Shown piece after piece: positions 27,034-35,013 of a stretch of DNA of 64,000 bases. A model generated the notes under the pieces. It was not told the DNA's origin. It searched no databases and saw nothing but the letters and a program-made list of their open reading frames with translations. The DNA lies in contig VBWB01000014.1 of NCBI GenBank assembly GCA_006218045.1, positions 39,036 to 103,035 on the forward strand, given 5' to 3'. The first letter of the stretch is position 1. Every line of letters starts with the position of its first letter. The position numbers and the translations under genes were made by a program. The DNA is from Stygiobacter sp. GTDB lineage: Bacteria > Pseudomonadota > Alphaproteobacteria > Rhodospirillales > Magnetospirillaceae.

Positions 27034-27516
27034 ATGGCCCGCCACGATGACGTGGAATGCATGTCCCGCCAATTGGCGGCGATCATCCTGCGCAATCCGC
27101 GCTGGAACCACGGCCTGGATGATCTGTGCCATTCCTTGCGCGTCGACGCGGAGCGGGCCAAGCCCCGCCACACCATGATGGCGGTGGCCGCGCGGGCGGA
27201 AGCGATCCTGCGCCACATCGCCCAGGGCGATCACGTCAGTATCGGACGACTGTATTTCGATGTGCTGCCGGCCCTGCCCCACCCGCTGACCCAGGCGGTG
27301 ATCACTGCCTTGGAACAGCCCGAGGGCGCCTTGCGGCTGCTGCGGGAGTCGGGCTTCGCGCCGGCGTTGCGTAAGGATGATACCGGCGCCAGCTTCATCG
27401 AGATCGAGATTCCCGATGCGGCCAAAACCATCTGTCCGGCCACCCGCGACGCCATCGTCGCCGCCATGGGCGACATGGGCGAAGCCCCCATGGGGGAGCT
27501 TCGCACCATTCACTGA
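27034..27516 (+). CDS. Unknown protein, 160 aa
   Basis: Not recognised. Soluble and alpha-helical in character (LAAIILRNPRWNHGLDDLCHSLRVDAERAKPRHTMM), ending with ATRDAIVAAMGDMGEAP. No signal peptide or metal motif is seen. GGAGAAAGACG precedes the ATG. It follows the diguanylate cyclase by 48 bases in the same direction and may be cotranscribed with it. Convergent with the EAL-like genes. Confidence 0.7.
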   Translation: MARHDDVECMSRQLAAIILRNPRWNHGLDDLCHSLRVDAERAKPRHTMMAVAARAEAILRHIAQGDHVSIGRLYFDVLPALPHPLTQAVITALEQPEGALRLLRESGFAPALRKDDTGASFIEIEIPDAAKTICPATRDAIVAAMGDMGEAPMGELRTIH

Positions 27517-27585
27517 CGCGGCCTGTTCGACCACCTGTTTTTTCAGGGCACTCGGGTGGAGGGAAACGTTCCCGCCAAGAAGGCC

Positions 27586-27610
27586 GTCACTCCCGCGCTG
27601 GCGGGAGTCA
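27586..27610. repeat. Single-hairpin REP-like derivative
   Basis: GTCACTCCCGCGCTGGCGGGAGT closely matches one hairpin of the REP-like family at 7469, 22806 and 42047, without the partner hairpin. It sits between convergent genes, where it could act as a transcript end. Confidence 0.7.
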
Positions 27611-27633
27611 TCTGATCGTACGATCACTTGCGC

Positions 27634-27681
27634 TCTGGCGCGGCCAACGCCCAATTATCTTGGTCTGGCGCGGCCAACGCC
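27634..27681. repeat. 18-bp direct repeat across the stop of the EAL-like gene
   Basis: TCTGGCGCGGCCAACGCC occurs at 27634-27651 and 27664-27681, a period of 30 bases. The stop codon of the minus-strand EAL-like gene (27655-27657) lies between the two copies, so the duplication has probably altered the protein's last residues (RGVGRARPR). Confidence 0.8.
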
Positions 27682-28902
27682 GCGACGCCTGACATCATTC
27701 ATCAGCGTCTGTTCCACATGGCGGCCCTGGAACAAGGTGATGCCGACAGAATGACCGTATTCGATGGCCGACGGCGTGTCGCAGCGGGCCAGGATGATGC
27801 GGGTAACGCCGATTCGGCGCAACGCGTCGGTCTTCTGGTCCTTTTCGTCGGTCAGCGACGGATCCCAGATCAGCTTGATCAGGTCGGCGCCCAACCGCTC
27901 GCGATCGACGAAGGGCAGCATGGAATAGGCCAGGCCGTCGACGCAAATGCGATAGCCGCGGTCGTGGGCGAAGTCGCGGGCGAACAGATAGGCGCCCAGA
28001 TCGGCGAAGATGTCGACCTTTTGCAGTTCCAGCACGATGGTGCCGCGCATGCCGGCCTTGACGTTGTCGTCGAACACCATGAATTCCGGCGACAGGATGG
28101 TCGACACGTTCAGATTGATGCTGATGTCGCCTTCCAAGGTGCGGTCGTCGTGCTTGTTGAGCAAGGACAACACCCGGCGATCCAGGGTTTCCGTCAATTG
28201 CTGGAACAGCCAGGGACTGGAATTCATGTTGACGTTGGGCATCAACGTCTGGCGCAGATCGGCGATGGAGATGAACAATTCGTGGAAGACCGGCTGCGGC
28301 GGCGACTGCCCGACGATGGCGCACACCGCTTGGCGGCGCATCAGGTTGGACAGGTCGGCCTGTCCCAACCCGGCCTCGACCCGGGCCAGCAATTCCGGTG
28401 TGAACGGCGCGCCCTTGGGCTTGGCCTGGGCGCGCATTTCCAGCCCCGCCTGTTCCTGCTCGGCCCGGCGCCGCGCCTGTTCCTCGGCCAGCATGCGCTG
28501 GGCCAGGGCGACCAGGACGTCGTACTCCTTTTCCAGGTCGTACCAGGTGCACAACGTGCCCTTTTGCGCGTCGTCGATGATCAACTGGTCGTCGGAAAAC
28601 AAAAAGCGCAGCTTGACGATGGACGATTCCACCTCGTCCTGGGCCTGGGCCTTGTAGACCACCATCAAATCGGCATTGCCCAAGGTGAAGGCCTGGGCTT
28701 GCAGCATCTTGACCAGATTGTCGAAGGTGGCGGCGGCGATGCGCAGATGCTGTTCACGCAGGTTGTGCTTGGACAGTCCCGACAGATGGATGTGCACGGC
28801 ACGGCGATCCGACCGGTGGCGCTCCAACCGGTTCAGGTAATCCAGCAGCAGATGTTCCTGGCTGGCGACACGGGCTTTGGCGGTGGGCAGGTTTCCAAGC
28901 AT
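27655..28902 (-). CDS. Degenerate EAL-domain protein, paralogue B
   Basis: Protein of 415 aa, clearly paralogous to its upstream neighbour. The N-terminal 160 residues form a shared unnamed domain (RAVHIHLSGL, NADLMVVYK, KLRFLFSDDQL, YDLEKEYDVL). The C-terminal part follows the EAL fold: SINLNVSTILSPEF, IVLELQKVDIF, CVDGLAYSMLPF, DLIKLIW, then IILARCDTPSAIEYGHSVGITLFQGRHV. The EAL signature, the DDFG aspartate pair and the catalytic Glu (ILARC replaces the AEGVE loop) are missing, so phosphodiesterase activity is unlikely. A Gln/Arg/Glu-rich helix lies at about 155-180. Confidence 0.8.
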   Translation of the reverse strand: MLGNLPTAKARVASQEHLLLDYLNRLERHRSDRRAVHIHLSGLSKHNLREQHLRIAAATFDNLVKMLQAQAFTLGNADLMVVYKAQAQDEVESSIVKLRFLFSDDQLIIDDAQKGTLCTWYDLEKEYDVLVALAQRMLAEEQARRRAEQEQAGLEMRAQAKPKGAPFTPELLARVEAGLGQADLSNLMRRQAVCAIVGQSPPQPVFHELFISIADLRQTLMPNVNMNSSPWLFQQLTETLDRRVLSLLNKHDDRTLEGDISINLNVSTILSPEFMVFDDNVKAGMRGTIVLELQKVDIFADLGAYLFARDFAHDRGYRICVDGLAYSMLPFVDRERLGADLIKLIWDPSLTDEKDQKTDALRRIGVTRIILARCDTPSAIEYGHSVGITLFQGRHVEQTLMNDVRRRGVGRARPR

Positions 28903-28909
28903 GGGCGAC

Positions 28910-30238
28910 CTACCTCAGGGCCTTGAGCGACGGGAAGCTGTCCAACATGTCGTTATTGCCGCAATCGACCCGCAATCGACCGGAAATCACCCCGTGGCGC
29001 TGGTTGCATTGGGCCAAGGTGCAGGCGCTGGCCTTGTCGCATTGGGCCATGGTCACGGCGGCGACCATGGAATCGAGGAAGCGGCCCTGGAAATAATGGA
29101 TGCCCTGGTTCAGCCCCCAGGTGATCGACGTTTCGGTGTCGCAGCGGGCCAGGATGACGCGGTGGAAGCCCAGCGGACCAAGGGCGTGGTGCAATTCGGC
29201 GGTGACCACGTCGTCGGCCATGTCCTGGCTCCAGTTGATCTTGACGTAGTCGCAGTCGTAACGCTCGGCGTCCATGAACTGCAAGGTGATCGGGCTCATG
29301 CCGTCCAGCACGGTTTTGTGTCCGCGCGCCCGCAGATAGTCGCGGGCGCGGAAGAAGCCGTCCAGGTTATTGAAGATGTCCACCAACTGGAATTCCACCA
29401 CCAGCCCGGCCTTGCCGCGAATGGCGGCCTCGAACTGGCGGAACATCTGGGTTTCGACGGTGGCCATGTTGAGGTTGACGGAAAACGCGGTGGGCGTCTT
29501 GCGGAACCCGGCATCTTGCAGCACCGACAAGACCCGCAGGTCCAGCACCTGCGACAAATGTTGGAACAGCCAGCGATTGGCCAGGATATTGACGTCGGGG
29601 GCCAGGATCTTTTGCAGATCCATGATCGACATGTAGAATTCCTGGAACGCCACTTCCGCCGTCTGCTTTTCGGAAAAACGCACGCAGGGTTGGCGGCGGA
29701 CCACCCCGGCGATGTCGGTGACGCCGATGCGCTCGAGCACCTTGGTCAGGTTGCGGGCATCCAGGGGTTGCACCGGCGCCGCGTTGCGGGCCTGGACCAC
29801 GCGCTTCTTCGCCTCGTTCAGCAATTGGGCGCAGACGGCGAAGAAGGAATCGTACTCGCTTTCCAGGTCGTAGAAGGTGGCGAAGCGGTCTTCGCCATCC
29901 ACCTCGGCATAGGTCAGCGGGTCTTTCGAGAACAAGGCGCGCAGCTTGTAGACGATGGCGTCCAGATCGGCCAGCCGGGCATCCTTGCAGATCAGCATGA
30001 TGTCGTTGTTGGTCAACAGGAACATCTGGCCGCGAAACATGTCGACCATGGTCTCGAACATGCGGAAGGCGATGCGGATCTTCGCCTCTTCGCGGTTGGG
30101 CGGCAGCAGCCGCGACAGATGCAGGTGCAGCGCCTGGCGCCCTTCACGGATGCGGCCCACGCGTTCGGCGGCGTCGTAGAGAAGATTCTCCGACGTGACG
30201 ATTTCCTGCGGTTTGTCCCCGAACGCGGTCGCGTTCAT
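28910..30238 (-). CDS. Degenerate EAL-domain protein, paralogue A
   Basis: Protein of 442 aa that shares domain order with the next gene: an N-terminal domain (QALHLHLSRLLPPNREEAKIR, LTNNDIMLICK, KLRALFSKDPL, YDLESEYDSF) and a C-terminal EAL-like fold (FSVNLNMATVETQMF, LVVEFQLVDIF, TVLDGMSPITLQFM, YVKINW, VILARCDTETSITWGLNQGIHYFQGRF). Catalytic residues are lost in the same places. The last 45 residues add a Cys-bearing tail (MAQCDKASACTLAQCNQ). GGGGAAC near the ATG at 30238 decides the start. Only 7 bases separate it from paralogue B. Confidence 0.8.
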   Translation of the reverse strand: MNATAFGDKPQEIVTSENLLYDAAERVGRIREGRQALHLHLSRLLPPNREEAKIRIAFRMFETMVDMFRGQMFLLTNNDIMLICKDARLADLDAIVYKLRALFSKDPLTYAEVDGEDRFATFYDLESEYDSFFAVCAQLLNEAKKRVVQARNAAPVQPLDARNLTKVLERIGVTDIAGVVRRQPCVRFSEKQTAEVAFQEFYMSIMDLQKILAPDVNILANRWLFQHLSQVLDLRVLSVLQDAGFRKTPTAFSVNLNMATVETQMFRQFEAAIRGKAGLVVEFQLVDIFNNLDGFFRARDYLRARGHKTVLDGMSPITLQFMDAERYDCDYVKINWSQDMADDVVTAELHHALGPLGFHRVILARCDTETSITWGLNQGIHYFQGRFLDSMVAAVTMAQCDKASACTLAQCNQRHGVISGRLRVDCGNNDMLDSFPSLKALR

Positions 30239-30359
30239 CTGTTCCCCATTCTGGCGAAACCACCGGGACCGATCCGGCGGCGTTGTCCTTGCGCGTATAA
30301 ACGGGCAAAGTTTATCCAGGTCCAAAATACAACGGCCCGGCGGGAGCGCCTAGAACGAA

Positions 30360-31121
30360 ATGAACAGTCCCGAAGCTCAGGTCGATCCTTTCAGAAATCC
30401 TTGCGTTCCTGTGGGGGGCTGCGTTTACGCCATTGGCGATATTCATGGCCGCGCCGATCTGTTGCGGGGGCTGTTGGACCTGATCGCCGCCGATGTCGAA
30501 CACCGCGCGCCGGCGCGTTCGACAGTGATTTTTCTGGGCGATTTCATCGATCGCGGCCCGCATTCACGTCAGGTGGTGGAGTGCCTGATGGCCGGCCCAC
30601 CGCCGGGACCGCTGGCGACGGCGCGCTGGATTTGCCTGAAGGGCAACCATGAAGAAGTGATGCTGGATTTCCTCGATGACGTGGCGGCGGGTAAGGGCTG
30701 GTGCGCCTATGGCGGTCTGGATACCGTGCGCTCCTACGCCGATTCCGTGCCGGCGCCGGGGTGGGACCGCGATCTCAAGGCGGTGCGGGCCATGCTGGCG
30801 CGCAGCTTGCCCAAGGCGCACCGCGACTTCATCGCCGGCCTGCCGGTCTGCCATCAGGAAGGGGATTATCTGTTCGTCCATGCCGGCATCCGCCCCGGCA
30901 TCGCGCTCGAGCAGCAGGATCCGGCGGATCTCATGTGGATACGCCATGAGTTTCTCGATGATCAGCGCTGGCATGGCAAGGTGGTGGTGCATGGTCACAC
31001 CCCGACGCCCGAGCCCCAGGTGCGGCACAACCGCATCGGCATCGATACCCGCGCCTATGACAGCAACCGCCTGACCGCCCTGGTGCTGCACGGCGCCGAA
31101 CGCGCCTTCCTCAGCACCTGA
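30360..31121 (+). CDS. Serine/threonine protein phosphatase (PPP family, bacterial PrpA type)
   Basis: Metallophosphoesterase of 253 aa. It carries the PPP motifs in order: YAIGDIHGRADLL, FLGDFIDRGPHSRQV, LKGNHEEVM, and VHGHTPTPEP. The length and GDIHG-GDFIDRG-GNHE set fit small bacterial protein phosphatases, with ApaH-like hydrolases as the alternative. The middle Trp-rich segment (GGLDTVRSYADSVPAPGWD) is common in this group. Divergent from the EAL-like pair, with about 120 bases of shared upstream DNA. Confidence 0.88.
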   Translation: MNSPEAQVDPFRNPCVPVGGCVYAIGDIHGRADLLRGLLDLIAADVEHRAPARSTVIFLGDFIDRGPHSRQVVECLMAGPPPGPLATARWICLKGNHEEVMLDFLDDVAAGKGWCAYGGLDTVRSYADSVPAPGWDRDLKAVRAMLARSLPKAHRDFIAGLPVCHQEGDYLFVHAGIRPGIALEQQDPADLMWIRHEFLDDQRWHGKVVVHGHTPTPEPQVRHNRIGIDTRAYDSNRLTALVLHGAERAFLST

Positions 31122-31190
31122 AGGCATTTTTCTTGCAACCCTGCCGTCCTTGGGTTAGCTGACCGGCAGGACATCACGCGGGATCAATCC

Positions 31191-32657
31191 ATGACCGAAC
31201 TTTCTGTGCTGGCCGATCGGGTCGCCGGTTTGAAGGACAAGCCAGTGTTGTGCGTCGGCGACGCCATGCTGGATCGCTTCATCTATGGCGCGGTGGAGCG
31301 CATTTCACCCGAGGCGCCCATCCCGGTGCTGCGCATCGAGCGTGAGGTGGCCATGCTGGGCGGTGCCGGCAATGTGGTGCGCAATCTGGTGGCCTTGGGG
31401 GCAGTGCCCACGTTCGTCGCCGTGGTCGGCGACGACGATGCCGGGCGTGAGGTCGGGCGGCTGCTGGGCGACCATGCCGGCATCGACCCCTGTCTGGTGG
31501 TGGAAAGCCAGCGCCAGACCACCATCAAGACCCGCTTCTTCGCTTCCGCCCAGCAATTGCTGCGCGCCGACCGCGAAACCAGTCAGCACCTGGCGCCCAC
31601 CAGCGTGCGTCAGGTGCTGGAGCGGGCCGGCGCCTTGATCGGGCGTTCGGGCGCGGTGGTGCTGTCCGATTACGGCAAGGGCGTGCTGTCGCCACCGGTG
31701 CCGGCGGACTTGATCAAGACGGCCAGGGAATGCGGCACGCCGGTGGTGGTCGACCCCAAGGGCAATGATTACAGCCGCTATCGCGGCGCCACCGTGCTGA
31801 CCCCCAACCGCAAGGAATTGTTCGAGGCCACCGGCATGAGCGTCGCGGACGACGCGGCCATCGTCGCCGCCTGTCGTCACCTGATCACCTCTTGCGGGGT
31901 CGGCGCGGTGCTGGCCACCCGGTCGCAGGACGGCATGACCCTGGTGAGCGATGACGGTCAGGTCCATCACCTGCCGGCGCAGGCGCGCGAGGTGTTCGAC
32001 GTCTCGGGCGCCGGCGACACCGTGGTCGCCACCTTGGCCGCCGTGCTCGCCGCCGGCGGTTCACTGCTGGAGGGGGCGCGGCTGGCCAATGTGGCCGCCG
32101 GCATCGTCGTCGCCAAGGTCGGCACCGCCGTCGCCTATGCCGATGAAGTCATCGCCGCCCTGCATCACGACGATCTGTGCCTGGGCGAGACCAAGGTTCT
32201 GGGCTGGGACGGCGCCCGCGATCAGGCGGAAATCTGGCACCGCAAGGGCGAAAGCGTCGGCTTCACCAATGGTTGTTTCGATCTTTTGCATCCCGGCCAT
32301 ATCTCTTTGCTGAGCCAGGCCCGCGCCGCGTGTGACCGGCTGGTGGTCGGGCTGAATTCCGACGCCTCGGTCGCCCGCCTCAAAGGCCCGACCCGTCCGG
32401 TGCAGTCGGAAGCGGCCCGCGCCACCGTGCTGGCGTCGCTGGCCATGGTCGACATGGTGGTGATTTTCGGTGAGGACACGCCTTTGGAGCTGATCCGCCA
32501 TTTGCGCCCCGATGTCCTGGTCAAGGGCGCCGATTACACCGTCGAGACCGTGGTGGGGGCCGAGGACGTCATCGGCTGGGGCGGACGGGTGGTTCTGGCC
32601 AATCTGGTGGAAGGCCAAAGCACCACCAACACCATCAGGAAGATGAACGGGAAATAG
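31191..32657 (+). CDS. hldE: Bifunctional HldE, heptose kinase and adenylyltransferase
   Basis: HldE (RfaE) of 488 aa, making ADP-heptose for lipopolysaccharide core. The N-terminal ribokinase-fold domain (about 1-330) phosphorylates heptose 7-phosphate ([15 protein letters not shown], the [18 protein letters not shown] anion hole). The C-terminal cytidylyltransferase-fold domain (about 345-488) has [15 protein letters not shown] and [14 protein letters not shown]. No other heptose genes lie nearby. The stop is 2 bases before the queF ATG. Confidence 0.93.
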   Translation: MTELSVLADRVAGLKDKPVLCVGDAMLDRFIYGAVERISPEAPIPVLRIEREVAMLGGAGNVVRNLVALGAVPTFVAVVGDDDAGREVGRLLGDHAGIDPCLVVESQRQTTIKTRFFASAQQLLRADRETSQHLAPTSVRQVLERAGALIGRSGAVVLSDYGKGVLSPPVPADLIKTARECGTPVVVDPKGNDYSRYRGATVLTPNRKELFEATGMSVADDAAIVAACRHLITSCGVGAVLATRSQDGMTLVSDDGQVHHLPAQAREVFDVSGAGDTVVATLAAVLAAGGSLLEGARLANVAAGIVVAKVGTAVAYADEVIAALHHDDLCLGETKVLGWDGARDQAEIWHRKGESVGFTNGCFDLLHPGHISLLSQARAACDRLVVGLNSDASVARLKGPTRPVQSEAARATVLASLAMVDMVVIFGEDTPLELIRHLRPDVLVKGADYTVETVVGAEDVIGWGGRVVLANLVEGQSTTNTIRKMNGK

Positions 32658-32659
32658 AT

Positions 32660-33118
32660 ATGGCCGATTATCCCCATCTGACCCAATTGGGTCAGTCCGC
32701 CGCCCTGCCCGACGATCCCGAAACGGCTCGGCTGGAAGTGGTGCCCAACCCCCATCCCGGCGATGTCTACAGCGTGCGCTTCACCGCCCCCGAATTCACC
32801 TCTTTGTGTCCGATCACCGGCCAGCCCGATTTCGCCCATCTGGTCATCGATTACGTTCCCGAAGACCATCTGGTGGAATCCAAGTCGTTGAAGCTGTTCC
32901 TGGGCAGTTTCCGCAATCACGGCGCCTTCCACGAGGCCTGCACGGTGATGATCGGCAAGCGGGTGGCTGAGGCGACCAAGCCGAAATGGCTGCGCATCGG
33001 CGGCTATTGGTATCCGCGCGGCGGCATCCCCATCGACGTGTTCTGGCAGACCGGGGCACCGCCGGTCGGGCTGTGGCTGCCCGACCAGGGCGTCCCCTCC
33101 TATCGCGGCCGTGGCTGA
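32660..33118 (+). CDS. queF: QueF, NADPH-dependent 7-cyano-7-deazaguanine reductase
   Basis: Single-domain (unimodular) QueF of 152 aa, which reduces preQ0 to preQ1 in queuosine synthesis. It has the active-site Cys in [13 protein letters not shown] and the QueF motif [20 protein letters not shown]. Its end overlaps the queG GTG start by 8 bases. Placement between hldE and queG pairs two steps of tRNA queuosine formation. Confidence 0.94.
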   Translation: MADYPHLTQLGQSAALPDDPETARLEVVPNPHPGDVYSVRFTAPEFTSLCPITGQPDFAHLVIDYVPEDHLVESKSLKLFLGSFRNHGAFHEACTVMIGKRVAEATKPKWLRIGGYWYPRGGIPIDVFWQTGAPPVGLWLPDQGVPSYRGRG

Positions 33119-34193
33119 CGACACCCAAGCCCGAGCGGCGACTGAGCCGCCCGTTCCGGGCGCGCGGGCAAAACACCTCATCCGCGCCAAAGCCCTGGAA
33201 TTGGGCTTCGACGCGGTTGGCTTCGCCCCCGCTGTCGCCGATCCGGCCTGGCGGGCGGCGCTTGACCAGTATGTGGCCGAGGGCCGCCATGGCGGCATGG
33301 GCTGGATGGCCGAGCGCATGGATCAGCGGGCCAGTCCGCAAGGATTGTGGGCCGAAGTCCGTTCGGTGGTGACCTTGGGCTGCAATTACGCCCCGGCGGG
33401 CGATGCCCTGGCGCTGCTGGCCCAGCGTGATCGCGGCAATATCAGCGTCTATGCCCGCGGCAAGGACTACCACGACGTGGTGAAAAAGCGCCTGAAGGCG
33501 CTGGCCCGCTGGATGGTCGAGAGCTTGGGCGGCGATCTCAAGGTGTTCGTCGATACCGCCCCGGTGATGGAAAAGCCCATTGCCGCCCGTTCGGGCCTGG
33601 GCTGGCAGGGGCGGCACACCAATGTGGTGTCGCGCCGCTTCGGCTCGTGGCTGTTCCTGGGGGAAATCTACACTACGCTGGAAGTGCCGCCCGATCCGGC
33701 GGAGGCCGATCATTGCGGCTCGTGCCGAGCCTGTGTCGATGCCTGCCCGACCGCGGCCTTGGACGGGCTGGGGCGGATCGAGCCGCGGCGCTGCATTTCC
33801 TATCTGACCATCGAGCACCAGGGCGCCATCGACCCCGACTTGCGGCCAAATCTGGGCAACCGCATCTATGGCTGCGACGATTGCATGGCCGCTTGTCCTT
33901 GGAACAAATTCGCCCCCGCCACCACCGATCCCGATTATTTGCCGCGCATGGAAATGCTGGCTCCGCGCCTGGCCGATCTGGCGTCACTGGATGATGCCGG
34001 CTTCCGTCAGGTATTCGCCGCATCGCCGGTCAAGCGCATCGGCCTGGAGCGGCTGCTGCGCAACGTCCTGGTGGCCATGGGCAACAGTGGTGATCGGCGG
34101 CTGTTGTCATCGGCGCGGACCTTGACGACGCACCCCGATCCATCGGTGGCGGAATGCGCCACCTGGGCCGTCGAAAAGTTGTCGACGCCGTAA
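33111..34193 (+). CDS. queG: QueG, epoxyqueuosine reductase
   Basis: Last enzyme of queuosine synthesis, 360 aa, a cobalamin-dependent reductase. Two 4Fe-4S clusters are encoded by [16 protein letters not shown] (near residue 203) and [15 protein letters not shown], and the N-terminal domain has [18 protein letters not shown]. The C-terminus has a HEAT-like helical repeat. The GTG start at 33111 overlaps the queF stop. Confidence 0.93.
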   Translation: MADDTQARAATEPPVPGARAKHLIRAKALELGFDAVGFAPAVADPAWRAALDQYVAEGRHGGMGWMAERMDQRASPQGLWAEVRSVVTLGCNYAPAGDALALLAQRDRGNISVYARGKDYHDVVKKRLKALARWMVESLGGDLKVFVDTAPVMEKPIAARSGLGWQGRHTNVVSRRFGSWLFLGEIYTTLEVPPDPAEADHCGSCRACVDACPTAALDGLGRIEPRRCISYLTIEHQGAIDPDLRPNLGNRIYGCDDCMAACPWNKFAPATTDPDYLPRMEMLAPRLADLASLDDAGFRQVFAASPVKRIGLERLLRNVLVAMGNSGDRRLLSSARTLTTHPDPSVAECATWAVEKLSTP

Positions 34194-34194
34194 C

Positions 34195-34226
34195 GACGAA
34201 GGGCGACCCCCGGGCCGCCCTTCGTC
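34195..34226. terminator. Stem-loop between convergent queG and XRE gene
   Basis: Perfect 11-bp stem GACGAAGGGCG / CGCCCTTCGTC with a 10-base C/G-rich loop, starting just after the queG stop. There is no T run on either side, so it may protect message ends or act with Rho. Confidence 0.6.
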
Positions 34227-34247
34227 TGCATCATCAGACCGGATGGA

Positions 34248-34643
34248 TCAATCTGCGGTAGCGGCCAGGGCGCGGGCCATCTGTGACAGGGCCTCCTGAT
34301 GCTTTTCGTTCTGGATGCTGGAAAAATTGCGGGCCAGTTCCAGGCACATGCGCTGGCGGGCGGTCAGATCGGTGGCCCGTTGGTTGTCCAGACCCTCAAA
34401 GAAATAGCTGACCGGAACGCCCAGAACCTGGGCGATTTCATACAGACGTCCGGCGGAAATGCGGTTGATGCCGCGTTCGTATTTGTGTGCCTGTTGATAG
34501 GTCACACCGATCAGATCGGCCATCTGCTGCTGGGACAGACCCAGCATGATACGGCGTTCGCGGATACGGGTGCCCACATGGCGATCCGTATCATTGGCGC
34601 GGTTGACCGGACGGGAAATGGGGGGGGCTTTTTCTTCGGTCAT
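34248..34643 (-). CDS. XRE-family transcriptional regulator
   Basis: Helix-turn-helix regulator of 131 aa. The HTH is VGTRIRERRIMLGLSQQQMADLIGVTYQQAHKYERGINRISAGRLYEIAQVLGVPVSYFFEGL, the layout of alphaproteobacterial regulators such as PraR of rhizobia. A disordered N-terminus of about 25 residues and a C-terminal helix (TARQRMCLELARNFSSI) flank it. The ATG at 34643 has a weak ribosome site; the only upstream alternative is a TTG. Confidence 0.85.
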   Translation of the reverse strand: MTEEKAPPISRPVNRANDTDRHVGTRIRERRIMLGLSQQQMADLIGVTYQQAHKYERGINRISAGRLYEIAQVLGVPVSYFFEGLDNQRATDLTARQRMCLELARNFSSIQNEKHQEALSQMARALAATAD

Positions 34644-35013
34644 GGGGCGATTCTGGTTTCGTTGCTGTGGCTGAGTGAAAGTCAAGTTCGCTGTAACTTT
34701 GGTCTTTGACTGTGCAGTCCATAGTCTGAAAAATGATAAGAGGCAATACTGGATATCCTGATTATGACATCATCGATATGGAGTCTGGAATTAATATAGA
34801 ATCGTCTGTTATATATTTTGTTTATTTGTTCGTTCGATCAAAACAACCTAGAGGTGACGCGCCGGAGGGGGTGGGGCGCTTCTGGACTTGCCTCACCCGA
34901 GTGGGGAGGGAGCGTCCAGGTTGGTGCCGTTATCGGTATATGCGCCTTCAGGTGCGGTGATACCACTGTGGATATCCGAAATTTTTCGCGGTCACGGCAG
35001 GGTTTCGCCCCAT
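34644..35013. other. Intergenic region with an AT-rich island
   Basis: About 370 bases without a credible gene. The part from about 34733 to 34850 is far richer in A and T than the rest of the window and holds repeated ATAT/TTTATTTG tracts. A 75-codon open frame begins in it (34733) but has no recognisable protein. The rest (34850-35013) returns to normal GC. It probably carries the upstream promoter of the XRE gene. Confidence 0.5.

Noticed and set aside
32600..32660. preQ1 riboswitch before queF
   Set aside because: queF starts 2 bases after hldE, leaving no leader.
34733..34960. 75-codon open frame in the AT-rich gap
   Set aside because: No ribosome site, no recognisable sequence, and the second half changes to GC-rich DNA with odd Cys/Trp/Arg composition.
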